Origin: Acidaminococcaceae bacterium
Lineage (GTDB): Bacteria; Bacillota; Negativicutes; Acidaminococcales; Acidaminococcaceae
Direction of reading: 5' to 3'
DNA: 64,000 nucleotides
NCBI GenBank assembly: GCA_022484685.1
Contig: JAKVKY010000005.1
Coordinates: 1 to 64,000, forward strand
Each line of letters starts with the position of its first letter. The first letter of the stretch is position 1. The notes under the pieces were generated by a model. It was not told the DNA's origin. It saw only the letters and a list, made by a program, of their open reading frames with translations, and did not search any database. Below are positions 17,929 to 25,645 of the stretch, piece after piece. The position numbers and the translations under genes were made by a program.

Positions 17929-20479
17929 GAACTACTTCCTCTCCCAGAGGCACACACACATCCTCCGGTGTATTTTCCACCTGCGTGAAGGCAAACTCTC
18001 CCCCTACCACGTCCAGATTTACCGTATCACCGCGTCCAAAAACTCCGGACAGATACAAATCGGCCAGCTTGTCTTCCACATTTTTACGTAAAGCCCGGCG
18101 CAAGGGGCGGGCGCCGTAACGCACATCCATACCTACAGCTAACAACTTAGCTTTAGCCGCGGCACTGGCTTTTAAGTGCAATCCCATCTCGCCTAACCGC
18201 ACCTGCATTTCTGCCAGCAGTTTGTCCACAATCTGTGCCAGTTCTTTCTTGCCCAGAGTATCAAAAACCACGACCTCATCCACACGGTTCAGGAACTCGG
18301 GCCGAAAAACCTGTTTGATGTCTTCCAGGACAGCCTGCTTCTTATTTTGTTCCTGTTCGCTGTCACTGGCGGCAAAACCCAGGGCCTTGCCTCCGGCCAG
18401 TTTCTCGGCGCTGGCATTACTGGTCATAATGAGGACAGTGTTACGAAAATCTACCGTGTTGCCCTGACCATCCGTCAACCGGCCATCTTCCATGATCTGC
18501 AGCAAGATATTAAAAACATCAGGATGTGCTTTTTCAATCTCATCCAGCAAAATTACCGCATACGGACGGCGCTTGATCACGCTGGTCAGTTGACCGCCCT
18601 CATCATAACCCACATAGCCTGGAGGCGCACCAATCAGGCGGGATACCGTATGTTTTTCCATATATTCACTCATGTCAAAACGTACCAGCGCCCGCTCGTC
18701 GCCGAAAAGATTTTCGGCTAAGGCTTTTGCCAGCTCGGTCTTGCCCACACCCGTAGGTCCTAAAAATAAGAAACTGCCTACAGGACGGTTAATATCTTTT
18801 AGCCCTGCCCGGGCACGACGCATGGCCCTGGCCACTACACCCACAGCTGTTTCCTGTCCCATAACCCGCTGATGCAGTTGTGCTTCCAGATGCAGCAGTT
18901 GCCTGGATTCAGCCATGGTAAGACGTTCCAGAGGAATATTAGTCCACTCGGAAATTATCTTTTCAATGGTACTGCGTTCCACCTGGGGTTTACCCATCTG
19001 ACCGCTATAATCTTTCACACTGTGCAGCCTGATTTCCGCGCAGGCTTCATCCAGCAGGTCAATAGCTTTATCCGGCAGGTTACGATCGCTGATATAACGG
19101 TCTGCCAGTTCCACCGCCGCCTGCAAAGCCTCATCCCTGATCTCCACTTGATGATAATCTTCATAACGGGGACGTAAGGTCTGTAAAATAGTTAAAGTTT
19201 GTGCTACAGAAGGCGCCTGGATCATGATGGGCTGGAAACGGCGTTCCAAAGCCGCATCTTTCTCAATGCTCTTCCGGTAATCTGCTACCGTGGTGGCACC
19301 AATCACATGCAGTTCTCCCCGGGCCAGGGACGGTTTTAACAAATTTCCCATGCTGACCGTACCGTCGCCGCCATTCATCAGCATCTGCATCTCATCAATA
19401 AACAGGATGATCTGCGGACAATCACGTACCGCCTCAATAATTTCCTGCAGCCGTTCTTCCAGTTCGCCCCGATACTTGGAACCGCCTAAGATACTGCCCA
19501 GTTCCAGGCTGAACACAGTTTTATCCTGCAGGAACTCGGGTACCTGTTTGGCCACGATCATCTGGGCCAACCCTTCGGCTACCGCCGTCTTACCTACACC
19601 AGCCTCGCCTATCAGCACCGGATTATTCTTAGTACGGCGGCTGAGAACCCTGGCCGCATGCGCAATTTCCTTGGCACGCCCTACCACGGGATCCAGCTTG
19701 CCCTGTTCCGCCAATTCATTTAAGTTACGTCCAAAACCCTGTAACGCTTCCAGGGCCCTTTTCATCTTCTCCTGAGCCCGTTCAGCTTCCATCTGTGCCT
19801 GGAACTTATTGCCTTCCGGTAATTCCTTGGAAGCAATAAAATCTTCATGCATCTGATTCTGCAGCTTGCTCCAGGTCAAATCAAAATGTGCCAAAACCCG
19901 GGACGCTACACATTCTTCCGCGGCCACCAGGCCTAAAAGGATGTGAGCCGTGCTTATCTGGCTCAGCAAATCTTTTTGAGCGAATTCCCGGGCCAGCCGC
20001 ATGGCTTCTTTCGCCTTCATAGACAAACCCGCCGGCTCTTCGCTTTCCCCGTTACCGCTCATCCAACTGGACAGTTCCACCCGGACCATATCCTTATTAA
20101 TTTTCAGAGCCTCCAGCAGTCGGGCGGCATAACAATTCTCATTGAGCAGGGCCAGCAAAATGTGTTCAGTCGCAATGTGCTCCTGCCGGCGCTGTTTCGC
20201 ATAACGTCTGGCGGCAACCAGAGCCCGGTTGGCATCCAGGGTATAATGCTCCTCGCCTAACAAACCGTCCATTGGCTGAGCGCTAACCAATTTATGAGCA
20301 AAAGGCTTAATCAAATCTTCCAAGAAAGCCTTCATGCTGTCGCTGTTCACGTCAATCACGTTATCAGGCGCCAATTCCTGGGCACACTGGGCGCACAGCC
20401 ACTTATCTATCTGTTTATTATTTACCACGCACACCACATGCATGGTCGCTTCACGTTTGTGACATCTTTCACATAACAT
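17915..20479 (-). CDS. clpC: ClpC-like AAA+ unfoldase with N-terminal zinc ribbon and no middle domain
   Basis: A 854-residue Hsp100 protein that unfolds substrates for ClpP. In order: a zinc ribbon with CxxC pairs at 3-6 and 29-32, like McsA or the ClpE N-terminus; a double Clp-N repeat (about 80-210); AAA-1 with GEAGVGKT at 291-298; and AAA-2 with GPTGVGKT at 574-581. An LGF tripeptide near residue 690 fits the ClpP-binding loop. Between DLLDEACAEIRL (near 480) and the segment leading into AAA-2, only about ten residues stand where ClpC normally has its UVR/coiled-coil M domain of about 40 residues. I start at the ATG ending at 20479, because AGAGG is eight bases ahead; a GTG three codons upstream is the alternative. 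mcsA and mcsB are absent. Confidence 0.95.
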   Translation of the reverse strand: MLCERCHKREATMHVVCVVNNKQIDKWLCAQCAQELAPDNVIDVNSDSMKAFLEDLIKPFAHKLVSAQPMDGLLGEEHYTLDANRALVAARRYAKQRRQEHIATEHILLALLNENCYAARLLEALKINKDMVRVELSSWMSGNGESEEPAGLSMKAKEAMRLAREFAQKDLLSQISTAHILLGLVAAEECVASRVLAHFDLTWSKLQNQMHEDFIASKELPEGNKFQAQMEAERAQEKMKRALEALQGFGRNLNELAEQGKLDPVVGRAKEIAHAARVLSRRTKNNPVLIGEAGVGKTAVAEGLAQMIVAKQVPEFLQDKTVFSLELGSILGGSKYRGELEERLQEIIEAVRDCPQIILFIDEMQMLMNGGDGTVSMGNLLKPSLARGELHVIGATTVADYRKSIEKDAALERRFQPIMIQAPSVAQTLTILQTLRPRYEDYHQVEIRDEALQAAVELADRYISDRNLPDKAIDLLDEACAEIRLHSVKDYSGQMGKPQVERSTIEKIISEWTNIPLERLTMAESRQLLHLEAQLHQRVMGQETAVGVVARAMRRARAGLKDINRPVGSFLFLGPTGVGKTELAKALAENLFGDERALVRFDMSEYMEKHTVSRLIGAPPGYVGYDEGGQLTSVIKRRPYAVILLDEIEKAHPDVFNILLQIMEDGRLTDGQGNTVDFRNTVLIMTSNASAEKLAGGKALGFAASDSEQEQNKKQAVLEDIKQVFRPEFLNRVDEVVVFDTLGKKELAQIVDKLLAEMQVRLGEMGLHLKASAAAKAKLLAVGMDVRYGARPLRRALRKNVEDKLADLYLSGVFGRGDTVNLDVVGGEFAFTQVENTPEDVCVPLGEEVVHGQS

Positions 20480-20566
20480 AGGGATCACCTCTTTGGTCCT
20501 GGACTAAAGTACATCTATAAAACTTATTTTTAAACTGCGGAGCTGTCACCTGCAGCAACAACAACC

Positions 20567-20977
20567 TTAACTGACATTGATCATCTCATGCAAAGTTTTC
20601 TGCAACAAAGCCAGCTTATCCTCTTCTTCCAGATTAAGACGGCTGAACAAATACTTGAGCATGACAAATTCCCGGGCCGTCAAAGCCTTGGTCTGATACC
20701 AATATTCCAAATATTCATCCACGCTCGGCTCAGCCTCCGGCTTTTTTTCCAGAGGCAGCACCCGCATGATGCGGATAAAGCCGCCGCTGCCCCGCTTACT
20801 TTGTACCAGATAACCCCGGTCCAAGGTAAAACGGGTGTTGAGCACATAGCTAACCTGGCTGGGCGCACAACCCACCCTGCTGGCCACATCGCTCCGGCTC
20901 ATCTGCAGCTCATTGTCATCTTCGCTCAGTAGCTGCGTCACAATATAATGTTCAATAATATCGGCAATATTTTTCAT
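20567..20977 (-). CDS. ctsR: Heat-shock repressor CtsR
   Basis: Class III stress repressor that binds heptad repeats in front of clp genes. The 136 residues have an N-terminal winged helix (ADIIEHYIVTQLLSEDDN, then SRSDVASRVGCAPSQVSYVLNTRF). The glycine-rich wing reads RGSGGFIRI (RGGGGYIRI in Bacillus; this loop senses heat). The C-terminal dimerisation helices follow after residue 80. The ATG ending at 20977 is chosen because CGGAG lies eight bases ahead; a GTG at 20995 would add six residues. No McsB arginine kinase is nearby to inactivate it, so release probably depends on the wing's own thermosensing. Confidence 0.93.
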   Translation of the reverse strand: MKNIADIIEHYIVTQLLSEDDNELQMSRSDVASRVGCAPSQVSYVLNTRFTLDRGYLVQSKRGSGGFIRIMRVLPLEKKPEAEPSVDEYLEYWYQTKALTAREFVMLKYLFSRLNLEEEDKLALLQKTLHEMINVS

Positions 20978-21011
20978 AAACTCATCTCCGTACACCTGCT
21001 AATTTACTTTT

Positions 21012-21040
21012 ATTATATTTGACCATTTGACTTTTTGCAA
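21012..21040 (-). promoter_or_regulatory. ctsR promoter with overlapping CtsR-type heptad repeat
   Basis: On the minus strand a -35 TTGCAA (21035-21040), a 17-base spacer and a -10 TATAAT (21012-21017). The spacer holds AGTCAAA (21026-21032), one base, then GGTCAAA (21018-21024). These are the CtsR heptads, here with a period of 8 bases instead of the usual 10. The operator fills the spacer, so binding would block RNA polymerase and give autoregulation of the ctsR-clpC-radA operon. Confidence 0.85.
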
Positions 21041-21079
21041 GTCCCTTCGCAAAAAAGTCACAACTTACCGGGTTTTCCA

Positions 21080-21136
21080 CTTAAAACAAAACCAGCCTTA
21101 CCGTCTGCAAAAACTTACGTCAGGTAAGGCTGGTTA
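21080..21136 (-). terminator. Intrinsic terminator after the 21165 gene
   Basis: A 13-bp stem (AACCAGCCTTACC with GGTAAGGCTGGTT) is followed on the minus strand by TTGTTTT. Confidence 0.88.
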
Positions 21137-21164
21137 AACATAATTCAGGACAAGAACTTACTGC

Positions 21165-21713
21165 TCACGCGCCCATGGTAAATTTAATTTCCCGGATGAT
21201 ATTACTTTTATCAACCTTAAACCGCATCACGGACGGACCATAGGTATATTCATAAAAATTATAACCCTGACTGACAGCGGCTCTGTCACCGGCTGCTTCC
21301 AGGCTTTCCGGAATATCTGCCAGTACCGTGCCATATTTGCCGGTCACCATGCTGAAAGGCTTGCCCACGGCAAAACCGCTGGGCGTCGCTAAAGCGGCAC
21401 TGGTGGTGGTCACGCCGATGATGGTGCTCACATGCTTGCGTTTGGTAGGCAGGGTAAAGACACTCATGCCGTTACTGTACGTATAGGCAATACCTTTAAG
21501 CTTCTTACCGTAGGAATAATGCAGGAATTTATCCTGACTTACCGGCTGGCCGTATTCTACGTTAACGGCGGTCAGTTGTGTACCCGGCTTAATATTGCCC
21601 AGCTGGAACTCCTCGTACTCGATGGTCGGCATCTGCACGCAGAAACCCGGCACGGCTAAACTTAAACACAGCATCGCCAGGGCCATGATCCTGACCCACA
21701 AACTTTTACGCAT
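21165..21713 (-). CDS. Exported protein, SmpA/OmlA-like family of unknown function
   Basis: A 182-residue secreted protein: signal peptide residues 1-26, cleavage after GFC or VQM. Two tandem copies of a small fold are visible. The first runs LGNIKPGTQLTAVNVEYGQPV then strands; the second runs FAVGKPFSMVTGKYGTVL then strands ending MRFKVDKSNIIREIKF. The same double pattern (G-x-P after a short helix, ending in VD-x-x-x-IREI) recurs in the protein at 24014. The start is the ATG ending at 21713; the GGAGG ribosome site lies within the longer frame. No function can be assigned. Confidence 0.72.
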   Translation of the reverse strand: MRKSLWVRIMALAMLCLSLAVPGFCVQMPTIEYEEFQLGNIKPGTQLTAVNVEYGQPVSQDKFLHYSYGKKLKGIAYTYSNGMSVFTLPTKRKHVSTIIGVTTTSAALATPSGFAVGKPFSMVTGKYGTVLADIPESLEAAGDRAAVSQGYNFYEYTYGPSVMRFKVDKSNIIREIKFTMGA

Positions 21714-21785
21714 GGTAAGCGCCTCCATATTTTTAAGTTGGTTTAATTATATCACAAATATGGGCTAGCACCTAAAGACCGCCTT

Positions 21786-22598
21786 TTAGTTGGCCGGTAC
21801 GATAGTACCTTTAAAGGTGTCGGCAATATACTGCTTGACAGCTTGGGAATGGAACAGGTCCGCAATCTTCTTATAAGTAGGATTATCCTTATCCTTTTCC
21901 CGGGCGGCCAGCACCATCACGGCCAGAGGCTCGTCATCCTTTTCCCAGAAGAGGCCCTGTTTCTTAACATCCAGTTTAGCGCTCATCACATAGTTCATGG
22001 TGATAACGGCAAGGTCCACATCGCTGAGACTGCGGGGCAATTGTGCTGCTTCCAGTTCCTTAAACTGCAGGTGCTTGGGATTTTCCACCACATCTTTAAC
22101 CGTAGCCTTAAAGCCTACGCCGGGTTTTAACTTAATCAAGCCAGCCTTTTCCAGAAGCCCCAGCCCCCGGCCGCCGTTGGTAGGATCATTGGGGATGGCT
22201 ACCGTAGCCTTATCGGGGATAGCTTTTAAATCGTGAATCTTATCGCTGTAAATGCCCATGCGCATCAGAATGGTCTTACCGATAGGTACCAGCTTGGCAT
22301 TATTTTGTTTGGCGAAATTGGCCAGGAACGGCGCATGCTGATAACTGTTCAAATCCAGGTCACCATCGGCCAAAGCCTTATCCGGGGTCACATAATCGCT
22401 AAATTCTACCACCTGCACATTGAGGCCCTGCTTCTTAGCCTCCTTGGCCACCGCCTCCACCACCTGGGCATGCGGTCCGGCCGTAGCGCCGATCTTAATC
22501 GGCTTGGACGTGCCACTTTCCTTCTTGCTGCCACCACAGCCGGCAGCCGCAAAGGCCACTAATGTCAGGGCTACTAACAGATACACCAGTTTTTTCAT
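21786..22598 (-). CDS. metQ: Methionine-binding lipoprotein MetQ
   Basis: Periplasmic or surface substrate-binding component of the MetNIQ methionine importer. The 270-residue NlpA-family protein has a lipobox FAAAGC near residue 20. It has the typical order IKIGATAGPHAQVVEAVAKEAKKQG, VEFSDYVTPDKALADGDLDLNSYQHAPFL, VAIPNDPTNGGRGLGLLEKAGLI and VITMNYV. The ATG ending at 22598 has AAAGGAG at good distance; a TTG three codons earlier is the alternative. No metN or metI gene adjoins it, so it must work with a transporter encoded elsewhere. Control by the SAM-I riboswitch upstream confirms methionine as the ligand class. Confidence 0.95.
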   Translation of the reverse strand: MKKLVYLLVALTLVAFAAAGCGGSKKESGTSKPIKIGATAGPHAQVVEAVAKEAKKQGLNVQVVEFSDYVTPDKALADGDLDLNSYQHAPFLANFAKQNNAKLVPIGKTILMRMGIYSDKIHDLKAIPDKATVAIPNDPTNGGRGLGLLEKAGLIKLKPGVGFKATVKDVVENPKHLQFKELEAAQLPRSLSDVDLAVITMNYVMSAKLDVKKQGLFWEKDDEPLAVMVLAAREKDKDNPTYKKIADLFHSQAVKQYIADTFKGTIVPAN

Positions 22599-22663
22599 CT
22601 TGTACAATCTCCTTTGTCCGGCACAAGTGCCGTAAATTTAACAACGTACCCTTTCATCATGTC

Positions 22664-22696
22664 TGCAAAAAAATAACTCTTCAGATGAAGAGTTAG
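22664..22696 (-). terminator. Terminator of the metQ SAM-I riboswitch
   Basis: An 8- to 9-bp hairpin (AACTCTTC with GAAGAGTT, 22675-22694) is followed on the minus strand by TTTTTTT. Its CTTCATCTG is exactly complementary to CAGATGAAG at the 3' strand of aptamer helix P1, so terminator and antiterminator are mutually exclusive. Confidence 0.93.
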
Positions 22697-22709
22697 AATC
22701 GTCTTTTGC

Positions 22710-22805
22710 TTCATCTGCCGGATTGCTCCGTTGGATTTGGCACCATGCACCTCAGTGCGGTTGCCGTAGTTTCATCGGGCCAGTCCCTCCGCTACTCGTG
22801 ATGAA
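22710..22805 (-). promoter_or_regulatory. SAM-I (S-box) riboswitch aptamer
   Basis: The minus strand carries the S-box core: P1 arms TTCATC (22800-22805) and GATGAA (22710-22715), CGGAGGGACTGGCCC, GATGAAACTACGGCAACC, GGTGCCAAATCC, and CGGAGCAATCCGGCAG. When SAM is plentiful the closed P1 leaves the downstream terminator free to form, switching metQ off. When SAM is scarce the P1 3' strand pairs with the terminator arm. Confidence 0.97.
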
Positions 22806-22909
22806 TTTTTAGTTGTTGACGCTATGATAGCCCTTCCCCCCGGTGTTGTCAAGGAAAAGGGCTAAACTTTTTCTTATTCCTATTAATTTACTATAAATCG
22901 TTAAGCATG

Positions 22910-23257
22910 TTACAGTTCCGTATACTTTTTGGCGTTACCATAAGCCTTAGCCACAGGATACTTTTGGATATTCTGCGCCAGTTTCTCCTTAATGATAGTC
23001 TCCGGATCCAGTTTCAGGACCTGGCTGAGCATGATGCAGTACATGAACACATCTGCTAACTCCTCCGCCATCTGCGGTTTCTTGGCCGGTACCGCCAGAT
23101 CCGCACCGGACCACTGGAACAGCTCCAAAAGTTCGGCCGCCTCCAGACTTAACGAGATAGCCATATCCTTGGGATTATGGAACTGATCCCAGTTGCGTTC
23201 CGTCACGAATTGACGCACAGCCGCCAAAGTCGCAGCGCTGATCTCCTTGTCCTGCAT
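22910..23257 (-). CDS. MazG-like nucleotide pyrophosphohydrolase
   Basis: A 115-residue all-alpha NTP pyrophosphatase of the MazG/RS21-C6 (dCTPase) type, which removes noncanonical or excess nucleotides. Acidic metal-binding motifs are LSLEAAELLELFQW (residues 33-46) and EELADVFMYCIML (64-76), followed by the KYPVAKAYGNAKKY tail typical of the group. The exact nucleotide preference is unknown. It lies 12 bases downstream of the exported-protein gene at 23270 and is probably co-transcribed. Confidence 0.88.
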   Translation of the reverse strand: MQDKEISAATLAAVRQFVTERNWDQFHNPKDMAISLSLEAAELLELFQWSGADLAVPAKKPQMAEELADVFMYCIMLSQVLKLDPETIIKEKLAQNIQKYPVAKAYGNAKKYTEL

Positions 23258-23269
23258 ACTACCACTCCT

Positions 23270-23932
23270 TTATTGTTGTTTCTGATAAGCTACCAGATAA
23301 TAGGTAGGTCCTGCCAGATCCGCCACGCTGACCTCGGCGTGGTAAACCGCTACCAGGTGCGGCAGTTCCTGCCGGTCGCCTTTCAACCACTCGGCAGGCG
23401 CAGCATGTACATCGCCCGTAAACGTGGGACTGGCCTTATACACATTGACCGTGGCTTCATACTGTCCTTCACCCGTAGCATTAAAGGTAAAGACCTGAGA
23501 GAACGTAGCTCCCTCCCCGTCCGCCTTGGGCAGGATATAGTAGCCGCTGTTCGACAAAGAATATCTGGTCGTGGCCCGCAAATCTGAGTCCGCCAGGGTA
23601 TAACCAAAATATTTATGCACGGCAGCACGGACCTGGTCCGCGGGCACACCCCAATGACGGGCATCCAGGCTGATCATTTCCCGGCCCGGCGTATTCAAGC
23701 GCACATGGTCCACGCCAAAATTCAGGATGGCGTCTAAAGCTAAATTACCGTTAGTAAATTCCGGCAAACCCGCTTCCGAAAAATTACTAAAGAAAGTATC
23801 CAGCCTATCCCGCTCCGCAGCAGTCAAACCAGCTACATCCCGCTCTGCTGCCAGAGCCGTACCGGCGCCGGCCAGTTGTACTACCAGCAGTAACAATGCC
23901 AGCGCTAACCCCATGAGCCTTTTCCTTAACAT
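23270..23932 (-). CDS. Exported protein of unknown function
   Basis: A 220-residue secreted protein. Signal peptide residues 1-28 (LMGLALALLLLVVQLAGAGTALAA, cleavage after ALA). The mature part begins GLTAAERDRLDTFFSNFSEAGLPEF, then INTPGREMISLDARHWGVPADQV-like helices and strands. I see no catalytic motif. The start at 23932 is preceded by GGGGAGG; the longer frame to 24010 has no ribosome site and no signal. The gene stands in a run of exported proteins (21165-25568) all on the minus strand. Confidence 0.68.
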   Translation of the reverse strand: MLRKRLMGLALALLLLVVQLAGAGTALAAERDVAGLTAAERDRLDTFFSNFSEAGLPEFTNGNLALDAILNFGVDHVRLNTPGREMISLDARHWGVPADQVRAAVHKYFGYTLADSDLRATTRYSLSNSGYYILPKADGEGATFSQVFTFNATGEGQYEATVNVYKASPTFTGDVHAAPAEWLKGDRQELPHLVAVYHAEVSVADLAGPTYYLVAYQKQQ

Positions 23933-24013
23933 ACCCTCGCCTCCCCTAAAGTTTGTTTCTGCTTTCATTCTAACAAAGATTAAAGGAATCCGTACTGAGG
24001 TCGACCTCAAATT

Positions 24014-24538
24014 TTAATTCCAGCGGGGATCTCCGGCTACCCGGTGATTAATCCAGATTTCCCTGATGAACCCGGTATGGTCCACTACAAAACGCAGATG
24101 CCGGCGGCCTAAAACATACGTAGCCGTAAAACCTTCATTCTTGGTCTTAACCAGTTCCGGATCGGCCTGCACCACGTTTGTCGGCGTACCTAACCTGGAC
24201 TGCGCCAAACTGAAAGGCATATCGGTATGTAAGCCGCCCGGCGTCATTAAGCTGTTCGCCTTAGCGCCCACGCTGACCACATAGGTTCCCTGCGCCTTAT
24301 CCTTTACCGCCAGGATCTCGTATAAATCATTATAGCTTAAATAGATAATCTTCGGTCCTTCGTTGTAAATCTTAGGTTTACCGTATACGGCTTCCACATG
24401 AGCTACCGTATCGCCCAGAGCCACGCTGCCGATACTCATCTCTTTCTGCACGGCAGCCTCATTCATAGCCAGAGCCGGCACGGCCAGCAGCAGGCATAAA
24501 CTGCTTAAGAGAAGCAGCTTCAGGATAAATTTTTTCAT
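24014..24538 (-). CDS. Exported protein, paralogue of the 21165 product
   Basis: A 174-residue secreted protein with a signal peptide (residues 1-24, cleavage after ALA). It has the same two-copy plan as the 21165 product: SIGSVALGDTVAHVEAVYGKPK, strands and YVVSVGAKANSLMTPGG in the first half; MPFSLAQSRLGTPTNVV and LRFVVDHTGFIREIWI in the second. The G-x-P turns after a short helix recall SmpA/OmlA-like assembly domains. Divergence between the two paralogues is large, so the duplication is old. Function unknown. Confidence 0.7.
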   Translation of the reverse strand: MKKFILKLLLLSSLCLLLAVPALAMNEAAVQKEMSIGSVALGDTVAHVEAVYGKPKIYNEGPKIIYLSYNDLYEILAVKDKAQGTYVVSVGAKANSLMTPGGLHTDMPFSLAQSRLGTPTNVVQADPELVKTKNEGFTATYVLGRRHLRFVVDHTGFIREIWINHRVAGDPRWN

Positions 24539-24557
24539 ATTCCGCCTCCGTCTAAAT

Positions 24558-25568
24558 TTATTTACTACCGTGGACGTTATAACTGTTACCGTCCGTAGTG
24601 ATAATCAAATCACCGTTCTGTTTGGTCGTGACCACCTTAATGCCCAGATAATCGTAGGTGCTCAGCACCTTAGGATCCGGATGCTTAAATTTTACCGGGT
24701 CGCCGCCGCAACTGATGACACCCCAGGTGGGTTTCACCGTGTTCAGCCAGTTCCAGGTGGAAGAAGTCCTGCTGCCGTGATGCGCCACTTTCAGCACATC
24801 CACATGTAAATCGGCAGCCGGGTAATTACCCATCACCTGATATTCCGCCGCCGCTTCCATATCCCCCGTAAACAGCATCTGGAATTTACCATAATGCAGT
24901 TTCAGCACCAGGCTGTTGTTGTTCAGGTAATGTCCATACTCTTTTTTGCCTTTGGGCAAAAGCTGGCTGCCCGGAGACAGCACGGAAAAGTAAAAGCCAT
25001 CTTTCAGGGTCAGCCGCTGGCCACGCCGCAACACGGTACGGTTCCAGCGCCCGTCCGCATATTCCTGAAACATCTTTTTCACAAAGTTGCTGTAGTCATT
25101 CACGACCCCGGCATCATAGATACGCCCCACGCCAAAGTTACGCAGCACCGTTAAAAGGCCGCCGCTGTGATCGCCGTGATAATGGGAGATGATCAGCGCA
25201 TCAATAAAATGTACCTTGTTTTCCCGCAACTTTTGCAGGACAATCTCGTTCGCCGGCGCATCACCCGTGTCAATCAAAACCGTCTTACCATCACCCTGGA
25301 GCAGGATACAATCGCCGTGGCCCACATCCAGAAGTTTAATCGTAAGCTGTCCCGGCATTGCCGGCGCTTCGGCTGCGGCAGCACTGCCAGGAGTGCTGCC
25401 TTGTATGGGCGCAGTTGTAGTCTGAGACTGCGACTTTCCTGTACCCGGACCTGCAACCGTACCTGCGGCCCCGGCCCCATCACTGTTACCGCCGCTGCTG
25501 CCACAACCTGCGCACAGACAGCACAGCGTCAACAGAACTAACAGGAATTTACTCAATCTCTTCATCAT
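24558..25568 (-). CDS. Secreted lipoprotein with ComEC-type metallo-beta-lactamase fold
   Basis: A roughly 336-residue lipoprotein: signal peptide with lipobox LCAGC near residue 20. A Gly/Ser/Thr/Ala-rich linker of about 45 residues comes next, then a metallo-beta-lactamase domain. Metal motif HYHGDHSGG lies near residue 130, with LLDVGHGDCILLQGDGKTVLIDTG before it and FTGDMEAAAE and VAHHGSRTSS after it. This is the same hydrolase type as the C-terminal domain of ComEC, encoded separately at 42624. It may act on extracellular nucleic acid or nucleotide; the substrate is unproven. The start is one of two tandem ATGs at 25568/25565. Confidence 0.85.
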   Translation of the reverse strand: MMKRLSKFLLVLLTLCCLCAGCGSSGGNSDGAGAAGTVAGPGTGKSQSQTTTAPIQGSTPGSAAAAEAPAMPGQLTIKLLDVGHGDCILLQGDGKTVLIDTGDAPANEIVLQKLRENKVHFIDALIISHYHGDHSGGLLTVLRNFGVGRIYDAGVVNDYSNFVKKMFQEYADGRWNRTVLRRGQRLTLKDGFYFSVLSPGSQLLPKGKKEYGHYLNNNSLVLKLHYGKFQMLFTGDMEAAAEYQVMGNYPAADLHVDVLKVAHHGSRTSSTWNWLNTVKPTWGVISCGGDPVKFKHPDPKVLSTYDYLGIKVVTTKQNGDLIITTDGNSYNVHGSK

Positions 25569-25645
25569 CCAGCCCCATTTCCTCGCGCAGATTATCAACC
25601 CTGACTTACAGGTTCATTGTACACACTCACTATGACAAATTGATG

